Positions 49,383 to 58,663 of a stretch of 64,000 bases of DNA are shown in pieces. Both the position numbers and the translations under genes were made by a program. The stretch's first letter is position 1. The number at the start of each line of letters is the position of its first letter. Under the pieces are notes generated by a model. The model saw only the letters and a list, made by a program, of their open reading frames with translations, had not been told where the DNA came from and made no database searches. This DNA is from Undibacterium sp. CCC3.4 (GTDB taxonomy: Bacteria > Pseudomonadota > Gammaproteobacteria > Burkholderiales > Burkholderiaceae_D). The DNA lies in assembly GCF_034347425.1 (NCBI RefSeq), contig NZ_CP133779.1, forward strand, positions 1,674,001 to 1,738,000, given 5' to 3'.

Positions 49383-50057
49383 ATGCAAATACATGCCGAT
49401 TTAAGCTTGCGCGCGGTCGTGCAGACCGCCGGTTTAGTCTGGACCGAAACGCCGATGCCAGGAGTGCTGCGCAAGCTGATTGAACGCGATGGTGCTGAAG
49501 TCGCGCGCGCCACCTCGCTGGTTCAATATGCTGCCGGATCTCGCTTCTTCAGCCATACGCATGATTTGGGCGAAGAATTTTTGGTGCTGGAAGGCGACTT
49601 CAATGATGAGCATGGCAGCTATGGAACCGGTACCTATGTGAAAAATCCCCCGGGCTCGGCCCATGCGCCTTACACCGTCAATGGCTGCACCTTGTTTGTC
49701 AAGCTGCGTCATATGCAGCCGCACGATAGCATACGCTGCGTGGTCGATACCGAGCAGGCCGACTGGTTGCCGGGCGCGCTGACGGGTGTGGCTGTGGTGC
49801 AACTTTCCAAATTCGCCGGTGAACAAGTATTCCTGCTCAGAGTAGCAGCGGGCACGCAATTTTCACATCAGCAGTACCGCGGCGGTGCCGAGCTATGGGT
49901 AGTGAGCGGGAGCTGGCAAGATGAGGACGGCAGCTATCCGGTGGGAAGTTGGATACGCATGCCACACTTGAGTACGCATACGCCACGGAGTGAACATGGC
50001 TGTTTGATCTTAGTTAAAACTGGCCATTTGCCTGGTCAGCAAAATGAGTCGACATGA
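49383..50057 (+). CDS. ChrR-like double-cupin protein
   Basis: A 224-residue protein with two cupin units; the first shows HTHDLGEEFLVLEGDF, a metal-site pattern. ChrR-type cupins act as anti-sigma or stress sensors; no anti-sigma helical N terminus is seen, so this is more likely a stand-alone cupin. The ATG at 49383 follows GGCGAGGA closely; TTG 49359 is a possible earlier start. It overlaps tetR by four bases. Confidence 0.8.
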   Translation: MQIHADLSLRAVVQTAGLVWTETPMPGVLRKLIERDGAEVARATSLVQYAAGSRFFSHTHDLGEEFLVLEGDFNDEHGSYGTGTYVKNPPGSAHAPYTVNGCTLFVKLRHMQPHDSIRCVVDTEQADWLPGALTGVAVVQLSKFAGEQVFLLRVAAGTQFSHQQYRGGAELWVVSGSWQDEDGSYPVGSWIRMPHLSTHTPRSEHGCLILVKTGHLPGQQNEST

Positions 50058-50668
50058 AGCATTTTTCAGAAATTTCCGGCACCGCCGAACGTGTCGTTGA
50101 CGCCGCAGAAGGATTGATTCAAGCACGCGGTTATAACGGTTTTTCCTATGATGATGTAGCGCGTTTGGTCGGCATTAAAAAGCCCAGTATCCATCACCAT
50201 TTTCCGACCAAGAGCGAGTTAGCCACGGTGGTTGTGCAGCGCTATACGTACCGCTTCAAGGAGTTTTTGCTGCAGATCGAAACGCGGCATGTCAAGGCCG
50301 CGGAACGTTTGACGGCCTATGCGGCATTATTTGAAGACACCTATAAGGTCGAGCAGCACCTCTGCGTGTGTGGCATGTTGGGTGCGGAAGCGAGTTCTCT
50401 GCCGGCAGATATTACCTACGAAGTACAGCATTTTTTTTCCGTCAATCTCGATTGGCTGGTGCAAGTGATTGATGATGGTCAACGCGCCGGGCAATTGAAC
50501 CAGTTGCTCAATTCGACAGATGTTGCTGAAACTTTGCTCTCTGCATTGGAAGGAGCGATGGTCGCCGGCCGCGGTATGCGTAACGCGAGCGGCCCGGCCC
50601 AGATCGCCCACAATCTGATGCGCCTGCTGTTACCGGCGCAGTCAGCGCGGCGCGTGGCAAAGCAATAA
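50054..50668 (+). CDS. TetR/AcrR family regulator
   Basis: A 204-residue repressor. The helix-turn-helix is at about residues 25-52 (FSYDDVARLVGIKKPSIHHH), followed by a helical ligand domain. It is translationally coupled to the cupin gene, and palindromes lie before that gene and before the oxidase gene on the other side. Confidence 0.93.
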   Translation: MKHFSEISGTAERVVDAAEGLIQARGYNGFSYDDVARLVGIKKPSIHHHFPTKSELATVVVQRYTYRFKEFLLQIETRHVKAAERLTAYAALFEDTYKVEQHLCVCGMLGAEASSLPADITYEVQHFFSVNLDWLVQVIDDGQRAGQLNQLLNSTDVAETLLSALEGAMVAGRGMRNASGPAQIAHNLMRLLLPAQSARRVAKQ

Positions 50669-50680
50669 ACTATGACGGCA

Positions 50681-51790
50681 TCAGGCCGGCACTGAGCCGG
50701 CCGCTGTCAAGTGCTGATCAAGCGCCAAGACAGCTTGTTGTGCCGCATCCAATGCGCCTTCCATAAAGCCACCGTAACGCGCACTGAACTCGGTTCCAGC
50801 CAGAAACACCCGGTCCGCCCAGTGCGCTGGCAAAGCCGGCTTGCGGTAAGTCGGGTGATGCCGCACTGCCTGGCTGTCCGCGGCCGTGGCGGTATGCGCA
50901 TCAGTGGCCCAATCTTTGATCTCTATCCAATCGGGGGTGGCGGCTTCCGGGCCGAACAAGCGCACCAATTGCTGCAATCCGAGGGCGATCAATTGCTCTC
51001 GGCCATAATGCTGACGCGTCGCTGCCGGCAGACCGATAAAGCCGAACAAGGCGGCCTGGCTGCCATCTGCATTGCTGGCATCATGAATTTCAGTCATCGG
51101 CCCGCGCTGACTGCGCGCCTCGCCGGAGCAGCCGGCTGTGCGCCAAAAAGCATGTGGATAGGTGGCCACTAATTTAGCTTGTCCGGCCATCCAGGTTGGC
51201 GTATCGCTCCATTGGGCAGTCAAGGCAGGCGGCAAAGCGGGCAACCATGCCATGCTGTGCGCCAACAAGCGTGGTGGCATAGCGGTGATGACACGATCGG
51301 CTACGATCAGCTCACTCTGACCCTGATGCAGCAAGGATAAGTCCAAGCGACCATCGTCGCGCTGCCGAATGTCTTGCACTTGGCTGTCTAGTTGCACTTC
51401 AGTGCACTTCAGACGCGCGGACAAGGTCTTGATCAGCATCGTCATGCCGCCCTCCAGTCTTTGATATGCGATATCGTCGTCAGCATTATCCCAACGTTGC
51501 AAAGTCTGGCTAGCTGATTCAGAGAGCGTCGCGCCGATAGTGTGCTGATTGAAATACGGCAGTTGCAAGGCCGTGAGCAATTCTTGCATGCGTGGATTTA
51601 ACTCAGGCCAAAACCATGAGGGGCCGAATTCAAACTCATGGGTCCGGTTTGCTGCTGCGCTGCCCATAATCCGGCCACCGAGACGTGCGCGCGCTTCGAG
51701 CAGGCGCGGACTATAGCCGCGCTGTTCTAATAAATATGCCGCATAGAGGCCGCTGAGGCCAGCGCCGATGATGACGATTTGCTGCTTCAT
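50681..51790 (-). CDS. FAD-dependent amine oxidase family protein
   Basis: A 369-residue flavoprotein with the dinucleotide motif IIGAGLSGLYAAYLLEQRGY, the RLGGR segment, and a C-terminal FAD motif (FLAGTEFSARYGGFMEGAL). It matches flavin monoamine oxidases; the substrate is unknown. It converges with tetR and has a TetR-like palindrome 47 bases upstream of its start. Confidence 0.9.
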   Translation of the reverse strand: MKQQIVIIGAGLSGLYAAYLLEQRGYSPRLLEARARLGGRIMGSAAANRTHEFEFGPSWFWPELNPRMQELLTALQLPYFNQHTIGATLSESASQTLQRWDNADDDIAYQRLEGGMTMLIKTLSARLKCTEVQLDSQVQDIRQRDDGRLDLSLLHQGQSELIVADRVITAMPPRLLAHSMAWLPALPPALTAQWSDTPTWMAGQAKLVATYPHAFWRTAGCSGEARSQRGPMTEIHDASNADGSQAALFGFIGLPAATRQHYGREQLIALGLQQLVRLFGPEAATPDWIEIKDWATDAHTATAADSQAVRHHPTYRKPALPAHWADRVFLAGTEFSARYGGFMEGALDAAQQAVLALDQHLTAAGSVPA

Positions 51791-51836
51791 GTGGAATGCC
51801 TTTTGTGAATTCTGTTACTGCTATGGTGCGTATAAC

Positions 51837-51848
51837 CCAACTAGTTGG
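51837..51848. promoter_or_regulatory. Putative TetR operator upstream of the amine oxidase gene
   Basis: CCAACTAGTTGG is a perfect 12-base palindrome, related to the 49348 site (CCAA and TTGG arms). It suggests shared control with the cupin-tetR operon. Confidence 0.5.
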
Positions 51849-52119
51849 TAGGTTAATTTTCGAGTATTTTGGGCTCGGAAAATGGGCATGTCAAGGTGTT
51901 TTGCTTGTTTCCGTGCCGCCGACCGCAGGGCAGTTCAGTGGTATTGGGAAAATTATCAGCTTGCAATCTGCACTTTGATCGATTTTCATGACATTTCTCA
52001 ATTGAGAAAGCTGCGACCAGTCATGTAATGGAGGTTTTCACTTCCTTGATCTCGGCAGTTGCTCACGACAGTGATTCAGCGCTGACCCTGTCTTGGTATT
52101 TTCTTAAAAGGAAATCAGT

Positions 52120-53478
52120 ATGTTTCCCCGATTCAGTTTCTTCGATGCTAGCCGCAGCGGAACATGGAGTTTCAGCTCTTCCTCTATGCGTAATGACCGC
52201 AGCTCCGAGTCCTCTTCAGAATGGGAAGACGAAGATGTTGCTGGGCCGGGCGCTTGGATCGACGATGCTTATCTCCAGAGCGGCGGAGAGATAGCCGGAA
52301 CTTTCGATTCCATGGGAAAAGACATGGAGCTCAAAGATGTACTTGTCCGCGCCGACTTGCGCATGAATACCATGAGCGGTGACATCAGCCTGCGGCGTTT
52401 GCGTACGTCAGCCGGTACCGAGCCCTCGGTCAAAATCGCCACCATGAGTGGCGACCTTTTGTTGGAAGATGTTGCCGTTTCGGGAGACTTTTCCACGATC
52501 AGCGGGAAAGTCGTGGCACGCAATGTGCGCGCTGCCTGTCTGTCAACGCTGAGCGGACGGATGAAGCTTGAGCGGGTGCAGGTGCAAAATGCTTCCTTGG
52601 GCAGCACTGCTCTGCGCATCAATCATACCGACGTGTCGCAATCACTGAAGGTGTGTGCCGCCGATGGCGAGCGGATTGAGATCGGTACCGGCTGCCGTAT
52701 CAAAGAATTACATGTGCAAACCGTTTACTGCCGCGGCTCGGGAAATCGGCAGCGTTACGTGCGTGTCAGTCCCGGCTTTTCAGGAGTGTTCAATGGCCAT
52801 AACTATCAGAACGGGCAGCCGGTCGGGTCGCAGCCAGAATCGCGTCAGGCTATGCGACATATCACGATAGAACTTGGCGATGGCAGCGTGATTAACGAAA
52901 TTGTTTGTGATGCACTTAAATGCACGGTCATTCTAGGAAAATTTGCCAGGTATACTGGTCCGATTTCCGCTAACATGGTTTTCGAGGATAGCCCGGCACC
53001 AAGTCGATCAGCGGCCGGCAGGGCAGCCCCGCAAGCTGGCAGCCGCGCTCATGCAGTACCGCCACATCGGCAACCAGCGCCACCGCCACCAAGGCAACCA
53101 GCTCCACCACCACCGCCACCACCGCCGCCGCCACCGCCACCGCCACAACGTTCGCCATCGCCATCGCCATCGCCGCCGCCATCGCCGCCGCCGATAATTT
53201 TGAGCGACAAGCGCTTTGATGCCACGGAGATCGAAGATTTGACAAAAGCTGTGTTGACAAAATTTTCTTTGAGCGAGAGGGATTTAGTGATGCTCTACCA
53301 GTGCTTAAAACGCTGTACATCGCGCAATCCAAGGGCCAGTAATCGGGATGCCCTACGTTTATCGGAAAATTACGAAGCGGTGTTCGGAACGTACACGGAG
53401 ATTTCTCCTAACATGCAAGTTAATTGCCTGAGGTTGAGCAATGCCATGAAAAAACATCGACCGCGCTTATTTCTGTAA
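52120..53478 (+). CDS. Paralogous beta-repeat protein 2 with polyproline linker
   Basis: A 452-residue protein of the same family as 47737-49158. It has an acidic/Ser-rich N terminus, a beta-repeat domain with recurring TMSGDISL, TMSGDLLL and TISGKVVA units, a long Pro tract, and the C-terminal domain (LTKFSL, CTSRNPRASNRDA, MQVNCLRLSN). AAGGAAA lies before the start. There is no signal peptide or membrane segment. The TMSGD repeats are typical of DUF4097-like beta folds. Function unknown. Confidence 0.82.
   Translation: MFPRFSFFDASRSGTWSFSSSSMRNDRSSESSSEWEDEDVAGPGAWIDDAYLQSGGEIAGTFDSMGKDMELKDVLVRADLRMNTMSGDISLRRLRTSAGTEPSVKIATMSGDLLLEDVAVSGDFSTISGKVVARNVRAACLSTLSGRMKLERVQVQNASLGSTALRINHTDVSQSLKVCAADGERIEIGTGCRIKELHVQTVYCRGSGNRQRYVRVSPGFSGVFNGHNYQNGQPVGSQPESRQAMRHITIELGDGSVINEIVCDALKCTVILGKFARYTGPISANMVFEDSPAPSRSAAGRAAPQAGSRAHAVPPHRQPAPPPPRQPAPPPPPPPPPPPPPPQRSPSPSPSPPPSPPPIILSDKRFDATEIEDLTKAVLTKFSLSERDLVMLYQCLKRCTSRNPRASNRDALRLSENYEAVFGTYTEISPNMQVNCLRLSNAMKKHRPRLFL
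53067..53196 (+). repeat. CCA/CCG microsatellite in paralogue 2 linker
   Basis: CCA, CCG and CAT-type triplets in tandem encode the polyproline and Ser-Pro linker. Such tracts change length by slippage in steps of three, so the linker length may vary between strains. Confidence 0.7.
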
Positions 53479-53554
53479 TTAGATTTTTCTCAATTGTCAG
53501 TGCGCCAGTGTCGTATTTAATTAACAAGCTCGGAGCGATTGGCCACGCAGCTTC

Positions 53555-53838
53555 ATCAAAAATCTGACTAGGGTTTGAAACCCCGGCCTTCAGAGGCTGT
53601 CGCAAAAGGGTTTTCAGTCGGTATCATTACCCCGACTGGTGGCCGCGTCGTTCCTGCGTGCTTTTGTCAGGAATCCAGCGACGTTCGTGGTTAACTGAAA
53701 ATGCCAGAAATTGTGGCATTTTCAGTGTAAAAAACGACACTAGGTTCCCGCCAAAAGCACGCGGGAATGACGAGGTATACGGTGTTTCAGGTGTAAAAAA
53801 GCGTCCATTAGGCTTTTGCGACGATCCATTAAGTTGTT
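53555..53838 (+). repeat. R2 left part fused to MITE copy C and R2 right end
   Basis: R2 left end 53555-53592, MITE copy C 53593-53822, then the R2 right end to 53838. The MITE right end is lost: its TTTTGCGAC joins the R2 GCGACGATCC directly. A deletion across the shared TTGCGAC explains this. Confidence 0.75.
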
Positions 53839-53861
53839 GTTTATTCGAATCGGAGATCGCT

Positions 53862-54428
53862 ATGTTCATTCACTCGCATATTGGTAACGTCGAGCGTTTT
53901 CACGGCACGCCTGCAGCAAACGACACTTCTGTAGCACCTGGCCAGTCTGCAGCCCATACCGGGCAGGACGCGGGTGAGAATCATGCTGGCTGGAGCAATT
54001 CCGCTTACTGTCAGAGCGGCGGCCAGATTGCCGGGAAGGTTAATGCCACCAACGAAGATCTGCGCATCGGCGATGTTTGTGTGAATGCTCGTTTGCATCT
54101 GACTTTAGTGAGCGGCAACATTGATTTTCGCCAAGTACGTAGCGATGGCAACGCTGATCCGCTCGAAATCGCAACGATGACGGGCAATCTATTATTGGGT
54201 GATGTGGCGGTGCCTGGCAATGTTGCCAGCACGCGCGGTCATGTCAGTGCTGCCAATGTCGATGCCGACACGCTCGCCAAAGAGGCACCGCTTCCCAGCC
54301 CAAGCATGCCGTCCGCGCCATCGCAGCCGCCGACTCTTTTTGCGCTTGGCAATAAACCTTGGGAGGGGATGCAAACCCCTTCCAGAGTCTTTTCCATCGT
54401 CGCTTGCGACGATCCATTAAGTTGTTGA
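53862..54428 (+). pseudogene. Paralogous beta-repeat protein 3, truncated
   Basis: A 188-codon frame. The first 150 or so residues match the N-terminal part of paralogue 2 (QSGGQIAGKVNATNEDLRIGD, then ATMTGNLLLGDVAVPG, given here in pieces). The frame then enters an R2 repeat (54361-54426) and ends there, so the rest of the beta region and the whole C-terminal domain are missing. CGGAG lies upstream of the start. Confidence 0.75.
54361..54426 (+). repeat. R2 repeat right half, copy 3
   Basis: It equals the last 66 bases of the intact R2, from GGGAGGGGATGCAAACC to AAGTTGTT. It supplies the last codons of the truncated paralogue. Confidence 0.8.
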
Positions 54429-54641
54429 AATCGCAAAAAAACGATAACAAAATTAAATCTGCGCTTCCCTTGCACCATGCGCTGAAGAAATGCATAGTCC
54501 GCAACTGTTTCAATCAGCGTAGTAGCGTCACTTTTTCGAACAATTCCAGTGCTGCTATATTAATTAGGTGCAATCATCGAAAGCGCCGCCACGGCGGTAT
54601 GTTATGCTTTGCCTTCTCGTAAATGCCTGTTCTATTTATTC

Positions 54642-55082
54642 ATGACCAACAAAAGCCCGACTCTCCCCGTTTCCGCCGCTCAGGAACTGCTCAACAGCTT
54701 GAAGAAAAGCTTTCCTGTATTTCAGCGTAACGACCCGCTCGCGATAGGTATAGATAAGCAGATCATCGAACGTTTGCCCGAAACCAGCTTGAAAATATTG
54801 CGTCTGGCGCTGACGTATCACACCAAATCTTCGCGCTACCTGCAAAAAACGCTGACCTCAGCGACGCGTTTTGATCTCGATGGCAATCCTAAGGAAGAGA
54901 TCAACGATACGCATCGCGCCCATGCGCAGCAGTTGCTCAACGAGCGTGCCAAGAAGAATGCCGAACGGATCAAGGCGCAGGCTGAATTCGACCGATTGCG
55001 TCAGCTTGAAGCGGCGGAGTTGGAAGCGACGAAAAGACGTGCAGAAAAAATGAATCAATTAGCAATGAAATTCGCTAAATAA
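54642..55082 (+). CDS. ProQ/FinO domain RNA-binding protein
   Basis: A 146-residue protein with a FinO/ProQ domain at residues 10-90 (NDPLAIGIDKQIIERLP, LALTYHTKSSRYLQKTL) and a charged helical tail rich in Arg, Lys and Glu. Such proteins bind structured RNA in post-transcriptional control. The start at 54642 fits the family; a TTG at 54609 is unlikely. Confidence 0.9.
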   Translation: MTNKSPTLPVSAAQELLNSLKKSFPVFQRNDPLAIGIDKQIIERLPETSLKILRLALTYHTKSSRYLQKTLTSATRFDLDGNPKEEINDTHRAHAQQLLNERAKKNAERIKAQAEFDRLRQLEAAELEATKRRAEKMNQLAMKFAK

Positions 55083-55122
55083 ATATGACTATGCTGGCCT
55101 GATTGCCAGCCTGATAGCCTCT

Positions 55123-55151
55123 GGCTCGCCGACAGTGCGGGCCATTTTTTT
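55123..55151 (+). terminator. Rho-independent terminator of the ProQ-domain gene
   Basis: GGCTCGC pairs with GCGGGCC (one wobble), seven-base loop, then a run of seven T after one A. Confidence 0.75.
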
Positions 55152-55357
55152 AGCTATAATTTATAAAAATATAATAAAAATCAGTTAATGAAGCCGATAT
55201 GTTAACTTTTTATAACATTTTTATAGCTTTAGATAAATATTTCTGGAGATTTGTAACTATTCATGTCAACGGATTGCCACACTGATTCGTTTCTTACCCT
55301 AAAGGAACTTTGCCAGTCGTTTTTATGCCGCGAAGCTCCACCTTTAGGAGTCTGAAA

Positions 55358-55702
55358 ATGATTTATGAAATTTTAGTGCGCCCCGCTGACAAGCAAAAGA
55401 TGAGCTCGGAACATTTGATTTGGATAGACAGCGATTTACCTTCGCGGTCATTTGAAAAATGGCTGAGTGAGCTTGGTTTGCTCGATCACAGTAAGCTTTC
55501 AGCGATCGTTCGCTGGAGCATCGTGCAAACGACACGCCCAGCCCATTTCAAGCTCGCCACTCAGGCTAAAGCATTGAAAAGCCGTATTTCCGAATTAATG
55601 AGCGGGGTGCCTGAAGTACGTGCGGTGCCGGATGCCGCCAAGGCACTCAGTGTGTTCCGCTTCAAAGCGCCTAAGCATGAATTCGCTGGCGCTTATTTGT
55701 AA
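55358..55702 (+). CDS. Hypothetical protein
   Basis: A 114-residue protein, not recognised. The start at 55358 has TAGGAG seven bases upstream. It looks soluble and basic, with no signal peptide or membrane segment. Its stop is followed within ten bases by an R2 repeat. It is not obviously related to its neighbours. Confidence 0.6.
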   Translation: MIYEILVRPADKQKMSSEHLIWIDSDLPSRSFEKWLSELGLLDHSKLSAIVRWSIVQTTRPAHFKLATQAKALKSRISELMSGVPEVRAVPDAAKALSVFRFKAPKHEFAGAYL

Positions 55703-55711
55703 AGACTTCAT

Positions 55712-55843
55712 CAAAAATCTGACTAGGGTTTGAAACCCCGGCCTTCAGGCCGGTGAGCGACGAAGGAGCGACGCGATGGGAGGGGATGCAAACCCCTTCC
55801 AGAGTCTTTTCCATCGTCGCTTGCGACGATCCATTAAGTTGTT
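55712..55843 (+). repeat. R2 repeat, intact copy (132 bp)
   Basis: The full reference copy: starts ATCAAAAATCTGACTAGG, contains GGCCTTCAGGCCGG, GGGGATGCAAACCCC and ATCGTCGCTTGCGACGAT palindromes, and ends CCATTAAGTTGTT. Its hairpins suggest a structured, riboswitch-like or REP-like mobile unit; it has no gene. Confidence 0.8.
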
Positions 55844-55855
55844 CAGCGTAGCAGC

Positions 55856-55888
55856 AAAAAAAGCACGCGCACAGCTTGCGCGTGCTTT
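55856..55888 (-). terminator. Rho-independent terminator of the second chemotaxis receptor
   Basis: Stem of twelve (AAAGCACGCGCA / TGCGCGTGCTTT), five-base loop, followed on the minus strand by a T tract. It stands just after the receptor stop. Confidence 0.9.
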
Positions 55889-55910
55889 GGCTCAAACAGT
55901 CATGCGGGGA

Positions 55911-57590
55911 TTAAAATTCTTCCCAACTCTGATCGCTTGCTGATTTGCGTGCACTCTGACTGATTTGCCGAGTGGCCGGCCGTGTGGCCGGTCGGCTGGC
56001 ATGGCTTTTCAAGCTGCCAGCCGGCGCTGCTGAACTTGGGTGGGTAGTTTTGAATTGCGCCACCACGTGCGAGAGTTTGCCGGCTTGGTCGCGCATGCTT
56101 TCGGCCGCGGCGGCGGCTTGTTCCACCAGCGCGGCATTCTGCTGCGTCATCTCATCCATTTGCGTGACCGCGAGGTTGACTTGTTCTATTCCGGCACTTT
56201 GTTCGCGGCTGGCAGCGCTGATTTCGGCCATGATGGTGGCAACCCTGGCCACGCTGCCGACGATGTCTTGCATGGTCGTACCGGCGACATCGACGAGCTT
56301 ACTGCCATGCTCCACTTTTCCGACTGAATCGTCGATCAGGGTTTTGATTTCCTTGGCGGCCGAGGCGCTGCGTTGCGCCAAGTTTCTCACTTCCGATGCC
56401 ACGACCGCGAAACCACGGCCTTGTTCTCCGGCCCGGGCGGCTTCGACTGCGGCGTTGAGCGCCAGAATGTTGGTTTGAAAGGCGATACCGTCAATCACGG
56501 AAATGATATCGACGATTTTATTGGAACTGGCCTTGATCGAACCCATGGTTTCCACTACCTGATGGACCACTTCACCGCCTTTGACTGCCACGCTGCTGGC
56601 CGAAACCACGTATTGATTGGCTTGCTGGGCATTGTCGGCATTTTGCCGCACGGTGGCGGTCAATTCTTCCATCGATGAGGCGGTTTCTTCCAGCGAGCTG
56701 GCTTGCGATTCGGTGCGGGCCGATAAGTCGGCATTGCCGGAGGCAATTTCCCCGGCGGCCACATTGATCGATTCTGTACCACTGCGCACTTCGGCAATGA
56801 CTTCACTCAAGCCACTGCTGATGCCATTGATGGCCTTCATCAATAAGCCGATTTCATCATCGCGTGTGACTTTGACTTGCCCGGTCAAATCACCGCGGGC
56901 CAGTTGTTCCGCTAAGCCTGTGGCTTCATGCAAGGGTTTGGTGATCGAACTGGTGATTAACCACGCGCACAAGGCGGACAGTGCAACGGCGATGGCAGAT
57001 AAGATCATCAGCAGCAGACGACTTTGCTGCGAAGAATGTTGCATTTCTTGTGAAGCTTGATCGATTTGCGCGCGTTGTAACAGCAGCATTTCTTCAATCT
57101 TTTTGACATAGCCGACCGAAGCAGGAATAAATATTTGCTCAAGCGCCTGATTGGCTTCGTCGGTCTTGCCTTCCTTTTTTAACGCAACGACTTTGGCGCG
57201 CCCGTTGACATAGCTTTGCCGGACTTCGCCTATCTCTTTAAGTAAGGCTTTTTCTTTATCCGACTGCATGTGCTCTTCTATTTCTTTTTGCAAAATAGCC
57301 GAGGTGCGCGTCGATTCGGCTTGATCTGCCGCAAAAAAAGGAGTCAGTGATTCGTCGCTGCTTTTTGCAATCGCGCTGGTTCTGCGTATGCCGGTGTGGA
57401 TGTTGCGGTACCAATCGCTGACCAAACGTTCGGTCGTCAGCGGTTCTTTCATCAAGGCTTCGGTTTCGGCCGCAACTTGGGACAGTTGGAAGAAAGCAAT
57501 TGCTGTCGTGAACAGTGCGAGACATAAGACCAAGGCGAAACCCAGTCCTAATCTTTGCCCTACGGATAAACGATTGAAGAATGCTGTCAT
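55911..57590 (-). CDS. Methyl-accepting chemotaxis protein
   Basis: A 559-residue receptor: N-terminal membrane segment, four-helix-bundle sensor (residues 35-190), second membrane segment, HAMP, and the signalling domain with the tip [20 protein letters not shown]. Intact, unlike the receptor at 8752-12108. The ligand is not predictable. Confidence 0.95.
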   Translation of the reverse strand: MTAFFNRLSVGQRLGLGFALVLCLALFTTAIAFFQLSQVAAETEALMKEPLTTERLVSDWYRNIHTGIRRTSAIAKSSDESLTPFFAADQAESTRTSAILQKEIEEHMQSDKEKALLKEIGEVRQSYVNGRAKVVALKKEGKTDEANQALEQIFIPASVGYVKKIEEMLLLQRAQIDQASQEMQHSSQQSRLLLMILSAIAVALSALCAWLITSSITKPLHEATGLAEQLARGDLTGQVKVTRDDEIGLLMKAINGISSGLSEVIAEVRSGTESINVAAGEIASGNADLSARTESQASSLEETASSMEELTATVRQNADNAQQANQYVVSASSVAVKGGEVVHQVVETMGSIKASSNKIVDIISVIDGIAFQTNILALNAAVEAARAGEQGRGFAVVASEVRNLAQRSASAAKEIKTLIDDSVGKVEHGSKLVDVAGTTMQDIVGSVARVATIMAEISAASREQSAGIEQVNLAVTQMDEMTQQNAALVEQAAAAAESMRDQAGKLSHVVAQFKTTHPSSAAPAGSLKSHASRPATRPATRQISQSARKSASDQSWEEF

Positions 57591-57824
57591 GGTGGGCTCC
57601 GGTGCCTGTCTTTCGCAGGCGTGGTTGGGGTCGTTGATTCAATGGTCTGGCCAGCTTATTGGCGTGCTACATCTTCAGAGCGTCATTATGGTACCAGTTA
57701 GCAACAATATGCGCTTTAGTCTACATAATATTTGCCCACGAGATGCATGATTCCTACGTCTCTCCTGGAAAATTAGTCCGCTGCCTGTCTTTGCTTGTTT
57801 TACAATGAGCGATTTGGGATCGCC

Positions 57825-58523
57825 ATGGCCCGACTGCCTCGTCTCCTTATTCCCCATGCGCTGCACCATGTGATGCAATCGAGTCATGATGGCTTACGCT
57901 TGTTTCGTGATGATGACGACCATATAGTGTTTCTTGCCTCTTTACTGCAGGGCGCACGTCACTTCGGCATCGCGATCCATGCCTATGTGTTGATGCCCGA
58001 TCACTTTCATCTCTTAGTTACCCCACAAGAAGCAACAAGTTTGTCCAAACTGATGCAGTGGTTGGGGCGCTATTACGTACCGCATTTCAATCGTAAATAT
58101 TTGCGTAGTGGCAGTTTGTGGCAGGGGCGCTACAAAGCCACCGTGCTGGATCCGAGTTTGTATTTCTTCCCTTGTAGCTTGTATATAGAAAGTAATCCGG
58201 TGCGCGCGGGTTTGGTCAGTGATGCCGCCGCGTATCAGTGGTCCAGTTATGCCCACCATATTGGACTTCGCAATGATGCGCTGGTCGCCGATCACCCGCT
58301 GTTCTGGGCTATGGGCAATACGCCATTTCAACGCGAAGCCAATTATAAGCACTTGCTCGAGCAAGGCATAACGGAGCAGCAACTCGCACTGCTACGCGAG
58401 GCCACGCACAAGGCTTGGTTGCTCGGCTCAGCAAGCTTTGAGGCAGAGATGGCTAAGCTGACGGCGCGGCGTTTGCAGCCGCACAAGCGCGGCCGGCCGC
58501 GTAAGCTGGTGTCACCTGCATAA
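57825..58523 (+). CDS. REP-associated tyrosine transposase (RAYT)
   Basis: A 232-residue Y1 HUH protein with the metal motif HFHLLV and a downstream tyrosine helix (CSLYIESNPVRAG). RAYTs process palindromic REP-type repeats as single-strand DNA. The start at 57825 is chosen over an ATG ten codons upstream because of family length. It may act on the R2 or MITE repeats nearby (inference). Confidence 0.88.
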   Translation: MARLPRLLIPHALHHVMQSSHDGLRLFRDDDDHIVFLASLLQGARHFGIAIHAYVLMPDHFHLLVTPQEATSLSKLMQWLGRYYVPHFNRKYLRSGSLWQGRYKATVLDPSLYFFPCSLYIESNPVRAGLVSDAAAYQWSSYAHHIGLRNDALVADHPLFWAMGNTPFQREANYKHLLEQGITEQQLALLREATHKAWLLGSASFEAEMAKLTARRLQPHKRGRPRKLVSPA

Positions 58524-58526
58524 TCT

Positions 58527-58588
58527 ACTCTGACCCTAATAAAAAATTAAAATAAAATAGGGTAATTTTAATTAACTCTGACCCTAAT
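58527..58588. repeat. Direct repeats downstream of the RAYT gene
   Basis: ACTCTGACCCTAAT occurs at 58527-58540 and 58575-58588, with an AT-rich spacer holding a weak inverted repeat. It lies just after the RAYT stop, where its substrate ends would be expected. Confidence 0.5.
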
Positions 58589-58663
58589 TATTTCTGTTGA
58601 ACTTTATTTTGCAGTGCACTATCCTCTGGGACAGACTTCCACTTTTGCCCTCCGGAGATAGCT

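Noticed and set aside
53067..53196. Tandem short repeats that could suggest a CRISPR array
   Set aside because: They are in-frame proline triplets in a protein linker; no unique spacers and no cas genes.
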